Part shown: in pieces, positions 8,737 through 16,907 of the stretch | Numbering within the stretch: the first letter of the stretch is position 1 | How the letters are laid out: the number at the start of each line of letters is the position of its first letter | Assembly: GCA_965230015.1 (NCBI GenBank) | Contig: CBDDKF010000003.1 | Coordinates: forward strand, 62,001 to 126,000 | Source of the DNA: JABSQH01 sp965230015 | GTDB lineage: Bacteria; Actinomycetota; Acidimicrobiia; Acidimicrobiales; Ilumatobacteraceae | Length of the DNA stretch: 64,000 bases | Direction: 5' to 3' | Position numbers and translations under genes: made by a program | Notes under the pieces: generated by a model | The model's database searches: none | What the model saw: only the letters and a program-made list of their open reading frames with translations | Told to the model about the DNA's origin: nothing

Positions 8737-9186
8737 ATGGGCGTGTCCGCCGCAGCGACAGCAACCGTGACGGCCTCGGCGCAAGAGGTGCTCGAGTACG
8801 TGCTCGACCTCGATCGCTACCGACTGCTCGATAGCAAGATTCTGCGCGTCTCCGCTACCCCCAACCTCGATGCAAGTGGCACCGGCACACTCAAGATGTG
8901 GGGAAAGCTGCCATGGATGCCACCAGCCCCTGACCACCATGACGTCAACCTCACTCGCTGGACACAACTGACGTTCACCGGCGCTCGCGGTCGACCGGCG
9001 CGACTGGTGTTCGACTTCACCGGCCGGTTCGACTGCGAACCGCTCGACGATCGATCAACAGTGGTGACGCACTCCTACGAGTTCAGTTTCCGTGGGCCGT
9101 TCAAGCTCGCCGAGCCTCGCATCGGACGCTGGCTCCAATCAGACGTCGAGCGAGAAGTCCGCGAGCTAGCGGACCTCTTTGCATAG
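8737..9186 (+). CDS. SRPBCC / polyketide-cyclase-like ligand-binding protein
   Basis: 149 residues with the START/SRPBCC helix-grip pattern: a first strand with conserved Ala (ATATVTASAQEVLEYVLDLDRYRLLDSKI), central strands (TQLTFTGARG, RLVFDFTGRFDCEPL), and a long C-terminal helix (RIGRWLQSDVEREVRELADLF). Such proteins hold small hydrophobic ligands in a deep cavity; some are enzymes, most are uncharacterised. ATG 8737 is preceded by an in-frame GTG at 8734, either possible. It stands alone on the plus strand. Confidence 0.75.
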   Translation: MGVSAAATATVTASAQEVLEYVLDLDRYRLLDSKILRVSATPNLDASGTGTLKMWGKLPWMPPAPDHHDVNLTRWTQLTFTGARGRPARLVFDFTGRFDCEPLDDRSTVVTHSYEFSFRGPFKLAEPRIGRWLQSDVEREVRELADLFA

Positions 9187-9305
9187 GACCCTCCGCCGAC
9201 GCGTTGGGCTGCCGACACATGCGGCGCAACTGGCGAGAGTGGTTGCCGGGGAACGGGCGAAGGCAGGCGTGCAGCTCGAGTAGCCGGTTCTACCCTGGCG
9301 TGTTG

Positions 9306-10016
9306 ATGGGTGCAGATCGAGGCGCGGGCGACATCGTGGGCACCATCACCCGCAGGTTGTTGGTGAACTCATGGGTCGACCCCGATGAGGTGTCACCCAG
9401 ACTTCCAACGGGACTCCGGCCACACGTCGGAACCAACGGTGGCGTCGTCGGCGGTTGCTGCATGATCGAGATCGCCGATGCGAGACCATGGCCGACACCT
9501 CGCCCAGTCGGCGTGTCTCTTCGTGCTGCGGCACATCGAATCTCGGCAGAAGCAGGACCCATCGGCAAGCCAACCCTCGCGGTGTACGTCCCAGTCCGCC
9601 ATACCGACTCAACAGCAGCGAGGCTTTCGGGAGGACGACTCTTCCCCGGAGTGCACGCGCCCGCCCGAATCAACATCACCAGCGATCCTCAAACGCTCTC
9701 TTGGCACGTCGCCGACGCCTCGGAGGGCGATGACCAATTCGGCATCACCGCCACAGCGTCCCTGCACGGTGGCGCCGCAGCGAACTCCGAGGTTGCCGAC
9801 ATCGTCATCGGCACGACGCTTGGCCTGTCACCCAAGAGACGCGCGGAGCAGCTCGAGGCCGTCGACATGCTCCCCGCACGATCGGCAGCCAAGTCGGTTG
9901 AACTTCATGTGCTGGAGTCGAACTTCCTCAGCAGCTTCCACTCAGCAGTTGAAGCCGACACCCTGCTCATGACCGATACCGACGTCACCTGGAAACGTAG
10001 TCAGCTACCCGAATGA
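9306..10016 (+). CDS. DUF2071 / acetoacetate-decarboxylase-like fold protein
   Basis: 236 residues from ATG 9306. The opening RRLLVNSWVDPDEVSPRLPTGLRP matches the start of DUF2071/YqjF-type proteins (RRLLVNYRVDPxxLxxLLPxxLRP), and GGCCMIEI fits the next strand. These share the acetoacetate-decarboxylase fold but their reaction is generally unknown. An open frame extends upstream to 9204, but that Arg/Ser-rich leader is unlike the family. The gene is followed by 180 nt of spacer and a GTGCCG site at 10197. Confidence 0.7.
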   Translation: MGADRGAGDIVGTITRRLLVNSWVDPDEVSPRLPTGLRPHVGTNGGVVGGCCMIEIADARPWPTPRPVGVSLRAAAHRISAEAGPIGKPTLAVYVPVRHTDSTAARLSGGRLFPGVHAPARINITSDPQTLSWHVADASEGDDQFGITATASLHGGAAANSEVADIVIGTTLGLSPKRRAEQLEAVDMLPARSAAKSVELHVLESNFLSSFHSAVEADTLLMTDTDVTWKRSQLPE

Positions 10017-10196
10017 CGCTGCGCCCATCAAGTCGTTAGGAGTCGTGACACATCAAGGCGAACGACGGACTCCTCCCCTTGCCGGCCGCGGGCACGCGTA
10101 CTGATCGGTATGGAGCATGCGTGTACCCGAGCGACAACCGGCACGGCCGATCCGCCGGCGACGGCCGGTACCGACGCCGTCTCCGCCTCTGAGCAT

Positions 10197-10240
10197 TTCC
10201 GCGCACATCGGCGAGCGCATCGGTGCCGTACTGCTCGGCC
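10197..10240 (+). repeat. GTGCCG site (26-nt spacing)
   Basis: TTCCG at 10197, GTGCCG at 10223. The arm GCGCACATC-NN-CGAGCGCATCG and the GTGCCGTAC that follows are almost identical to the site at 33700. A nested hairpin is possible: CCTCTG (10185-10190) with CAGAGG, and GGCGAGC with GCTCGGCC, placing GTGCCG near the apex. Confidence 0.8.
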
Positions 10241-10264
10241 AGCAGAGGGAGGAAGCTCTGAGCG

Positions 10265-10669
10265 TTATGGGCGGCTAGTGAGATGTGTGAGCAGGGCGCA
10301 TAGCACAGCGTCGGGATTCTCCTCAGGCAACAAGTGACCGCCGTCGAGGACTTCGCACCTTACATTCGTCGCCCATCGTTCCCCGACGTCTCGGGTAGAT
10401 GCCTCGTTACTCGCTGGCCAACACCAGCACCGGGCAGCCGATCAGGTTGCCGGCGTTGCGGTCTGCGCCGTCGTGGTCGACGTTGATGGTGCACCGGCTC
10501 GATCGTCAGCGCAGGTTCCGCTATTGACCTTCCGCTGGCGAAGACAGCGGCGGTACTCAGCCATCGCAGTGGGCGGAATCTGCTCGGGGTACTTGGGCCA
10601 GGCTGCACCGCATCGCATCGGTCTCGTCGCATCGACCCGAGGCGAGCTATCGCTCAGGTTCGCAAGCAC
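10265..10669 (-). pseudogene. Decayed alpha/beta hydrolase (haloacetate dehalogenase-like), C-terminal half
   Basis: Three frames on the minus strand join into the C-terminal half of a haloacetate-dehalogenase-type hydrolase: AMAEYRRC at the 5' side, then DHDGADRNAGNLIGCPVLVL, then CEVLDGGHLLPEENPDAV and stop TAA at 10265. GGHLLPEE holds the catalytic His of the family, but at least two frameshifts and an early stop separate the parts and no N-terminal half is present. Clearly inactive. Confidence 0.65.
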
Positions 10670-10748
10670 AAGCGTGGAGACATCGGATCGTTGGATCGTT
10701 GATCTCCATCGGTGTCGATGGGTGCAGGGCCGCTCGGCTCCCGGTTGG

Positions 10749-12368
10749 CTATTGGAGCCAGGCGGTGACGTTGCGGACAGGCCAGGTGACTTCGGTGACT
10801 ACGAGTGGGACAGCGACTTGGATGAGGTCGCCGGTTCGGGTGACTTGCGCGTTGGGCATGTCAATCGAGTACTCGAGACTGACGGCGACCTCGGGGGGCA
10901 GGCTGACTCCGTCGATAGTGGTGCCGGTTCCTGGTGCCTGGCCGGTGAGGATGTAGGTGCCGGGTTCGTAGATATCGATCGGTTCGGTCTGAATGACGGG
11001 GAACGGCCGGTTGGGCAGTGCGTCGCGTATCTGGTTGCCGACTTGGGACCAGTCCTGTGCTCCGAATTCATCGAGCGGGTTGATGATGTCGAACTCGCCA
11101 GGTTGATGCACGATGATTGGGTTCGGTCCGGGCTCTGAGACGGCACGTACCGGTGACTCGAGATCGACTTCAGATCCTGCGGAAGGGGTTGATGGCTCCT
11201 CGACCGCTGTGACTGGTGTCGAGTCGGTGGCGGTCTGTTCTGAGGTCGCTGGCTCTGTCTGGGTTGCCGGGTGATCGGTCGAGGTCCGGCCCGCGGTGGT
11301 GGGTGTGGTCGTGTTGGTGGGTGGTTCGAGGTGTGGTGGAAGTAGTCCGAGTTCGGCTGCTCGGTCCACGTTGGATCGGTGCTGCATGACAGTCACGGCG
11401 AACGCCTTTGCTCCGGACTCATCGGTGGTGACGTAGAAGAGCAGGTTGCAGGGTTCGTGGTCGCTCAGTTCGCGGCATAGCGGATCGTCGGGTAGCGGAT
11501 CGGGGGCCGGGTCGAGCGCAGCGTCGAGGGCGGCGCTGCTTGGGTTGGTGATGGGTGTGGCGGGGAGGCCGGGCAAGAGGTAGGTGTTCCACGCACTCGG
11601 TTCAGAACGCAGCTCGGGCCAGGGTGTTGCTGGGTCGATCCCGGCTTGGTCACGGCCGTAGATCACGGTTGCGTCGATCTGCAGTGGGAACGGATTGGAT
11701 GGGTCGAGGGATGTGCGCTCCAGCCGGTTGTGGATGACTCGCGAGATCAGCGGTTGATCGCTTGCGACCTGAGCTTCGCTCTCGATGAGTGAGGCAACGA
11801 TCAGCGCTTCGTACGACGTGAGACCGCGTGCGTTGCTGCGACTCTCGGCGTTCAGTTCGGCGAGTTGCGTCATGGTGCGTTCGATCATCTCGGCAGCGAC
11901 GTCGGTCTCTTCGGCTGATGGCGCGAACTGGTAGCTGCCCGGTGCAAGGAGACCCTCGGCGGATTCCACACCGACCGGAGTGAGAAACGACTCGGCAGCT
12001 GCGAGATCAGCGGCAGCGACGAACGCGGCTGGGTCGAAGCCGTCGAGTGTTTCAGCAAGGACTTCACCGATCTCGTGTACCTGCAGACCGCTCGGGATCT
12101 CCACGGTGATGTCGGCGACCGGCGCGTCGACCGAAGCGGTGTCGGGCGGGTCGGCCGGTTCGCCAACTGGGGCCGCCGAGTCTTGATCGGTGATCAAGAC
12201 CGCAAGCGCCGCGGCGCCGATCACCGTGACCAGGCCGGCAGCGACCGATACTGGCCATCGCGATCGCGACGGCACCGCAACATGCGACCGAGCGGTGATC
12301 TCGGCGAGGTCGATCGGTGCCGCTTGCAGGTCGGTGTTCGAACGGATCTGGGCGTCGAGTTCAGTCAT
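10749..12368 (-). CDS. Membrane protein with MltG-like endolytic transglycosylase domain, partnered with sigma factor P2
   Basis: 539 residues: cytosolic tail (1-38), membrane helix (about 39-60, WPVSVAAGLVTVIGAAALAVLI), an acidic Pro/Ala linker, then a YceG/MltG domain (about 90-345). Diagnostic pieces are ASLIESEAQVASDQPLISRV with the Glu expected to be catalytic, LQIDATVIYG, AWNTYLLPGLPATPITNP and LLFYVTTDESGAKAFAVTVMQH. MltG cuts nascent glycan strands at the membrane. After a Thr/Pro-rich linker a second outer domain (about 420-539) resembles no family I know. Usual MltG is about 340-400 residues and not sigma-linked. The ATG overlaps the upstream sigma gene's stop by 4 nt. Confidence 0.85.
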   Translation of the reverse strand: MTELDAQIRSNTDLQAAPIDLAEITARSHVAVPSRSRWPVSVAAGLVTVIGAAALAVLITDQDSAAPVGEPADPPDTASVDAPVADITVEIPSGLQVHEIGEVLAETLDGFDPAAFVAAADLAAAESFLTPVGVESAEGLLAPGSYQFAPSAEETDVAAEMIERTMTQLAELNAESRSNARGLTSYEALIVASLIESEAQVASDQPLISRVIHNRLERTSLDPSNPFPLQIDATVIYGRDQAGIDPATPWPELRSEPSAWNTYLLPGLPATPITNPSSAALDAALDPAPDPLPDDPLCRELSDHEPCNLLFYVTTDESGAKAFAVTVMQHRSNVDRAAELGLLPPHLEPPTNTTTPTTAGRTSTDHPATQTEPATSEQTATDSTPVTAVEEPSTPSAGSEVDLESPVRAVSEPGPNPIIVHQPGEFDIINPLDEFGAQDWSQVGNQIRDALPNRPFPVIQTEPIDIYEPGTYILTGQAPGTGTTIDGVSLPPEVAVSLEYSIDMPNAQVTRTGDLIQVAVPLVVTEVTWPVRNVTAWLQ

Positions 12369-12853
12369 GGTCCGACCTGCTTTCGAAGCTGTGCGAGTCC
12401 TCGCTCAACATGGTTCTGCACCGTGCTCGGCGACACCCCGAGCAGCTCAGCAGCCTCCCGGTGGGTGAGGCCGTATCCCAGGCACAACACCGCGACTTGA
12501 CGCTGCCGCAACGGCAACGACGCCAACGCGGCGTCGAGTGTCGGATCGAAGCCGACGGGCGGCTCCTCGCCAACCGGTAGGCCCACGCGGCGTCGGCTGC
12601 GGCGGCGTTGCCGTGCCGCCCACCGCTGCCCAACCCGGAACACAAACCCCACCGGATTGTCCATCGCCAGGACTCGATCACGATGCTCCCACGCGTAGGT
12701 CAACGCCTCCGCTGCGGCCTCCCGGCCAAGATCGGCACCAAACGTCGCTACGAGCGCGCCCCGCAAACTTGGCTCGACCTCCTCGAACCAGGACTCGAAG
12801 CGCGCAACAGAGCCAGCAGCCTCAACAGCAGCCGGCTCACCACGCACGTTCAT
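12365..12853 (-). CDS. ECF-like sigma factor (pair P2)
   Basis: 162 residues. Region 2: EALTYAWEHRDRV and NPVGFVFRVGQRW. Region 4 HTH: GLTHREAAELLGVSPSTVQNHVERGLAQLRK. ATG at 12853; the stop overlaps the MltG-like gene, so both proteins are probably made together. It belongs to the subgroup of the sigma factors at 4237, 14152 and 47923. Being coupled to a wall-cutting membrane enzyme, it may answer to envelope state (inference). Confidence 0.85.
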   Translation of the reverse strand: MNVRGEPAAVEAAGSVARFESWFEEVEPSLRGALVATFGADLGREAAAEALTYAWEHRDRVLAMDNPVGFVFRVGQRWAARQRRRSRRRVGLPVGEEPPVGFDPTLDAALASLPLRQRQVAVLCLGYGLTHREAAELLGVSPSTVQNHVERGLAQLRKQVGP

Positions 12854-13039
12854 ATGTCATACAAGGCGCGCACACGGCGATCTACACCACAAGAAATCAC
12901 AAAACCAAGCGGACCTCCACGTGCCAATCCTCGGCCAAACGGAAGCGGATGCGGGGCCGTTAGCGACACGACAGCACCGAGCCCGAGGACGTCAGCCCAA
13001 CGAGCCGACGTCCTCGTTCCGTCCTGGCGGAGTCTCGGC

Positions 13040-13213
13040 GTCCTCCGTCGCGGTGCTCGCCTACTTCCCGCTGTACTTCAAGCGTGCGAACCAGGCGCTG
13101 GCGACCCGTGGGGTCTCTGATGCGCAGCTTCCGACAGCGTTGCATCAGTGGTCTCAAGTGCACGCCGTCTGGACGGCCATAGCGGTGGTTTTCGTTTGCA
13201 CTCGCGTCGGTTG
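13040..13213 (+). pseudogene. Possible C-terminal fragment of a DUF1772-like membrane protein
   Basis: One frame reads FPLYFKRANQALATRG, then ALHQWSQVHAVWTAIAVVF, the pattern of the last helices of DUF1772 (anthrone-oxygenase-like) small membrane proteins (LPVYFxRVN, then WxxxHxxRTAL). The frame has no start or proper end and the flanks lack matching sequence. The rest of 12854-13452 shows no supported gene apart from a GTGCCG site at 13313. Confidence 0.35.
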
Positions 13214-13312
13214 CGGAGACGCTGACCAAGCCGGGTGCTGCGCACGACTCGTACCCGGCGCCCCTCCTCGCCGGCTCCTCAACGAGCGCATCGCCAATTG
13301 CGGATGCCGCAT

Positions 13313-13356
13313 TTCCGAGCGACTCCGCAAGCGCCGATGTGCCGAACCCGATCGGG
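13313..13356 (+). repeat. GTGCCG site (26-nt spacing)
   Basis: TTCCG at 13313, GTGCCG at 13339, then AACCCGATCGGG. GCGACTCCG can pair with CGGGTCGC across the GTGCCG core. Confidence 0.75.
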
Positions 13357-13452
13357 TCGCCGACGGTCCGGACTCGGACGCTATGGGTGTCGTGACTCGC
13401 AAGATCGGGGTCGGTGTTTGCGCTATCCGGGGGTGTGTGTTGTGCTCAGCAG

Positions 13453-13911
13453 ATGCGCTCCAAGTTCTCACTGCGGCATCAGGCGGCCATCGTCGCTGCG
13501 ACAGTGGCCCTGGTGAGCTGCGCCGGCGACGAATCCGAGTCCAGTGACGTGCTCGGGACAGTGAGCGGGCATGCGGTGGTGCTGGAGGAGAACGCCCAAG
13601 GGTCCGATGCTCCGTGCGTCGGCGTCGAGGTTCAGGCGTCGGGCGCAACAACGGCCACGGTGGCGTGCCCCACGTTGCCCGCCGAAGAGCGGCAATACGC
13701 AGCGGTAGTTGAGGTCGAGTCAGAGGTGTTCGTCGTCGGCTTCGGGCTTGCTGACGGAGAGACCATCGTCGATGATCAGTTCATCGACGTCTTCGTATCT
13801 AGCGAAGTCGAAGGGCGGCGCTTCTTCGCCGCTCAGGTCACTGATGGGCACGCCGTCGACGCCGTCACGATCAGCGACGGCTCTATGACTCGCGAGCTGC
13901 AGACGGTTTGA
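13453..13911 (+). CDS. Small secreted lipoprotein, unknown family
   Basis: 152 residues from ATG 13453. Signal: MRSKFSLRHQ, hydrophobic AAIVAATVALV, lipobox ALVSC. The mature part is acidic and beta-rich (YAAVVEVESEVFVVGFGLADG) with two Cys that could pair. No known domain. A GTG start upstream at 13414 would only add a leader. It lies between two GTGCCG sites (13339 and about 13960), consistent with a single-gene cassette. Confidence 0.65.
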   Translation: MRSKFSLRHQAAIVAATVALVSCAGDESESSDVLGTVSGHAVVLEENAQGSDAPCVGVEVQASGATTATVACPTLPAEERQYAAVVEVESEVFVVGFGLADGETIVDDQFIDVFVSSEVEGRRFFAAQVTDGHAVDAVTISDGSMTRELQTV

Positions 13912-13933
13912 GATGTGTGGAACGCCCCGCTGA

Positions 13934-13977
13934 TGGACGGCGTGTGAGCGAACACGTCGGTGCCGAACCTGAGCGGG
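13934..13977 (+). repeat. Weak GTGCCG site
   Basis: GTGCCG at 13960 followed by AACCTGAGCGGG. The upstream box (TGGACGGCG) is poorly conserved. CGTGTGAGCGAACACG just upstream forms a small hairpin. Confidence 0.45.
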
Positions 13978-14151
13978 CACCCGGGCGGAGTATGGGATGG
14001 CCGATGTGCGTGCCTATGCGTGCGGCCGGCTCCCAGGGTTTGCCGTGGGCGCGGCAACGCTGCTGCGACACAGCTCAGCCCTGCATAGCAGCTGGTCCGA
14101 CGTCCGGAAGGGTCTGTCGCGGATTCGTCGGGCTCGCCGGTCTTAGGGTTG

Positions 14152-14640
14152 ATGGGAGTGCCACGAGGGTCGAGCGGCGAGGAGTTCGCGGCGTTCGTGC
14201 GAGGTGTGCAGCCGAGACTGCAACGCGGTCTGGTCGCGACGTACGGACCTGACGTCGGCCGTCAGGCGACGGTTGATGCGCTTAGCTGGGCGTGGGAGCA
14301 CTGGGATCAGATCCGCTCGGTGGAGAACCAAGCCGGTTACCTCTACAGGGTCGGCCAGTCGGCGTCGCGCCGTTACGTGCCAAAGCCTTTGCCGCCGGCG
14401 CTACTGGTGGAACTGGACCAGCGCTTTCCCGACGTCGAGCCAGGTTTGCTCCCGGCGTTGGCGAGGCTTTCAGCCAAGCAGCGCACGGTCGTGGTTCTTG
14501 TCCACGGCTTCGGATGGTCGCAGGCCGATGTCGCCGAGCTGCTGGAGATCAATCCGTCCACGGTGCGTGAGCACCTCGGCCGCGCGCTCAGCCGGCTCCG
14601 CGACGAACTGGAGGTCACCAATGCCCACGAGTATCGCTGA
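14152..14640 (+). CDS. ECF-like sigma factor (pair P3)
   Basis: 162 residues. Region 2: DALSWAWEHWDQI and NQAGYLYRVGQSASR; region 4 HTH: GWSQADVAELLEINPSTVREHLGRALSRLRDEL. Start ATG 14152, with GTG 14158 an alternative; no strong ribosome-binding site. The stop lies 20 nt inside the next gene. Very close in sequence to the sigma factor at 47923 (DALSWAWEHWDR, YLYRVGQSATR, RFPDVEPGL, VVLVHGF), pointing to duplication of a two-gene unit. Confidence 0.85.
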   Translation: MGVPRGSSGEEFAAFVRGVQPRLQRGLVATYGPDVGRQATVDALSWAWEHWDQIRSVENQAGYLYRVGQSASRRYVPKPLPPALLVELDQRFPDVEPGLLPALARLSAKQRTVVVLVHGFGWSQADVAELLEINPSTVREHLGRALSRLRDELEVTNAHEYR

Positions 14641-16339
14641 TCAGCTGCGCCACTTCGGTGAGGTGCTCGACGACTTCATCGTCGACATCGACGCCGACGA
14701 GATCGCCGGCCACGCGGAAGTGGAACGCCGCGCGGACCTTGCCGGCGAGCGGACGACAGCGAGCCGTCATGGTCAGGATCCGCAGCGACGGGTCCTGTTG
14801 CCGGTGGCTGCGGCCGTGCTGATCGCCGCTCTCATTGGGGCCCTGTCGTGGTCGATGAACGACCGTGAACGTGCACCGGCAAGTAAGCCTTCCGGTTCAC
14901 CAGTGGCCACCGCAGCCTCGGCCGAATCCATCGCTGAGGGGCTGATGCCAGTTGCGCCCGAGGATCTCGCGGACGGTGCCGTTCTCCGTGTCGGAGTCGA
15001 CACCGAGGTCGGACGATTCGAGATCTACGACCACCCCGACGCAGCACAGACCTCGTTGTACTTGCGTATGCCGGAGTCGGTGATCGGCGGTTCGATCGAC
15101 AACACGACGATCGAACAAGGACTCGCCTGGTCACTCAGCGGTGGCGGGTCCAGTTCCGTTCGATTGGCATGGGGTCTCGCGCCGGACACCATCGACTACT
15201 GGATCGAGATCGCAGGTCGGAGGATCGAGCCGGATGCCAACGGGATCTGGTGGGCGACCGTTGACGACACCGTCACGTCGTTCACGATCCACGGCCCCGA
15301 CGGGCCAGTCGCCATCGACGTAGAACAAACACCGATAGCGACCACGACCACCCCGGCGATTGAGCCGACGCCCACGCCGCCGAGCGCCGATGCGGTTCCG
15401 CAGCCGATCATCGAACAGCCCACGATCACCGGCGACGTCGACGCGATCGACGTGACCACGGATGCGTCAGACTGGGCCGGCAGGGCGCTGTTCGCAGCCG
15501 AAACACCCGACGGCTACACGATCGAGTTCGTCTCCCGCGAACGTGAACCAGTCGGGGACCCCGCCGAACAGGCTGCTGAGCTGGCCGTGCAATACGTCAC
15601 GACGACGCCGAACGATTCTGACCGCATTGCGCGAGTCCGGATCGAGACGCTGCCGGGTGGAATCGAATACACCGCTGCTGACACACCGCAGGAGATGTTC
15701 CGTTCCGTCAACGGTGTCGACTGGGAGATCCACGTAGCCAACGACGCCGGCAACGTGTACTGGGCAGGCGCGGTGTTCACCACGGGCGGCGCCGGGGCCA
15801 TGGTCAGTTCGTACGGACATGCGACGGCCGACGAGGCGGCTGCCACGGCGAAGTCGGTGATCGACTCGCTGCGGCTGGTGTCGATCGAGGACATCCCCAC
15901 CGAGGTCGTCACGCTGGACGACATGCCTGTTGTTGCGCGAACTGGCCCCGACGACATTGTCGACGGATTGATGCGCGCGGCACGAACCACCAATGCCTGG
16001 TGCTTCACCACCACAACTGACGGAGGAAGCTCGCGTGGCTGCGGCGCGGCTCGCTTTGACCCGGCAACGACGCCTGGAGCGTTCACCGGTATCGCCTGGG
16101 ATCCCGACGGCATCTTCGAGCTGAGCGGCGTCGTCGCCGCCGGCGTCGCCACGGTCGAGGTGGAGTTCGCCGACGGGCAGGCGTTCACCGTTGAACCGAC
16201 ACCGAGTGGCGATGACGGAACCGGCTTCTGGATCGCAACACGCCGCTACAACGGCGAGCTTCCAATGGACGGATCGGGAGTGACAGGACGCGCCCTCGCC
16301 GCGGACGGCAGCATCATCGGCACGATCGACCAACCCTGA
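14621..16339 (+). CDS. Single-pass membrane protein partnered with sigma factor P3
   Basis: 572 residues from ATG 14621, placed by GAGG 7 nt upstream and by the shared overlap arrangement; a longer reading to 14204 is only the sigma gene out of frame. N-terminal acidic tail (1-56), membrane helix (about 58-79, VLLPVAAAVLIAALIGALSW), Ala/Ser linker, then an outer part with three beta-rich blocks split by a Thr/Pro linker near 245-265. The middle block (about 280-420) has an FTTGGAGAMVSSYGHATADEAAATAKSV-type ending like small secreted lipid- or protein-binding domains. No enzyme motif seen. Inferred sensor or anti-sigma role. Confidence 0.7.
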   Translation: MPTSIADQLRHFGEVLDDFIVDIDADEIAGHAEVERRADLAGERTTASRHGQDPQRRVLLPVAAAVLIAALIGALSWSMNDRERAPASKPSGSPVATAASAESIAEGLMPVAPEDLADGAVLRVGVDTEVGRFEIYDHPDAAQTSLYLRMPESVIGGSIDNTTIEQGLAWSLSGGGSSSVRLAWGLAPDTIDYWIEIAGRRIEPDANGIWWATVDDTVTSFTIHGPDGPVAIDVEQTPIATTTTPAIEPTPTPPSADAVPQPIIEQPTITGDVDAIDVTTDASDWAGRALFAAETPDGYTIEFVSREREPVGDPAEQAAELAVQYVTTTPNDSDRIARVRIETLPGGIEYTAADTPQEMFRSVNGVDWEIHVANDAGNVYWAGAVFTTGGAGAMVSSYGHATADEAAATAKSVIDSLRLVSIEDIPTEVVTLDDMPVVARTGPDDIVDGLMRAARTTNAWCFTTTTDGGSSRGCGAARFDPATTPGAFTGIAWDPDGIFELSGVVAAGVATVEVEFADGQAFTVEPTPSGDDGTGFWIATRRYNGELPMDGSGVTGRALAADGSIIGTIDQP

Positions 16340-16521
16340 CAGCCCTCACCCGCCGACCCGGGTTCTGCACGGTCGCGTCGACTCCTCAACAAGCACCGCA
16401 CGTGCAGCGCGCGTCGTACGGAGCTGCGAGTCGGCGCATCGGCGGTCTCTCGACACGCCAGTTGACGCGGACTACTCCGTAGTGGCGGAGCGCCTCTACC
16501 GACATCGGTCTCAGCGAGTCG

Positions 16522-16758
16522 TCATCGGGGTGAGTTGGATCGTCGGCGGAACTCGGCGACTGCTTCCTCGACGGCTGCGCGTCGGCTCTCACCGAAAGCG
16601 ACGATCGACGAGTTGTCGATCCGCGCCTCCCAATTCACGCGGCGAGGAAGCTCTTTGAACACGAAGCCCTCGAATCGACACTCCGCGTCGTCGGACTCGA
16701 ATCGGTAGGCATCACGAAGGGTGACGCCTGGTATCGATTGCGCACCGCTCCTCGCCAT
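16522..16758 (-). CDS. Small conserved-looking protein, unknown
   Basis: 78 residues from ATG 16758. The sequence alternates charged and aromatic strands (YRFESDDAECRFEGFVFKELPRRVNWEARID) and ends in a helix (ESRRAAVEEAVAEFRRRS). This layout of sheet then helix resembles small HicB-like or dsRBD-like folds, but I cannot place it. Coding character is better than the neighbouring frames. A longer frame to 17322 runs antisense into the transposase and is rejected. The 180 nt before it (16340-16521) show nothing. Confidence 0.5.
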   Translation of the reverse strand: MARSGAQSIPGVTLRDAYRFESDDAECRFEGFVFKELPRRVNWEARIDNSSIVAFGESRRAAVEEAVAEFRRRSNSPR

Positions 16759-16907
16759 GCGGACACCGTACCCAACGCTTGATTGGAGCAGCCCAGTGAC
16801 TCGCACCAACCGGATCCGACTCGCACACCGACACTCGCCATTCCGTCCTCGCCCGTCAGATGGCGATGCACATTCTCGTGCGGTCAGCGTCCGAGATACG
16901 TGATGCC

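Noticed and set aside
12921..13547. 208-codon plus-strand open frame
   Set aside because: Only the part near 13040-13213 resembles a protein; the rest crosses a GTGCCG site and the lipoprotein start and has frequent Cys/Arg runs.
14204..14620. Long plus-strand extension of the P3 membrane-partner frame upstream of 14621
   Set aside because: It is the sigma gene read in another frame; the ribosome-binding site, shared pair layout and composition place the start at 14621.
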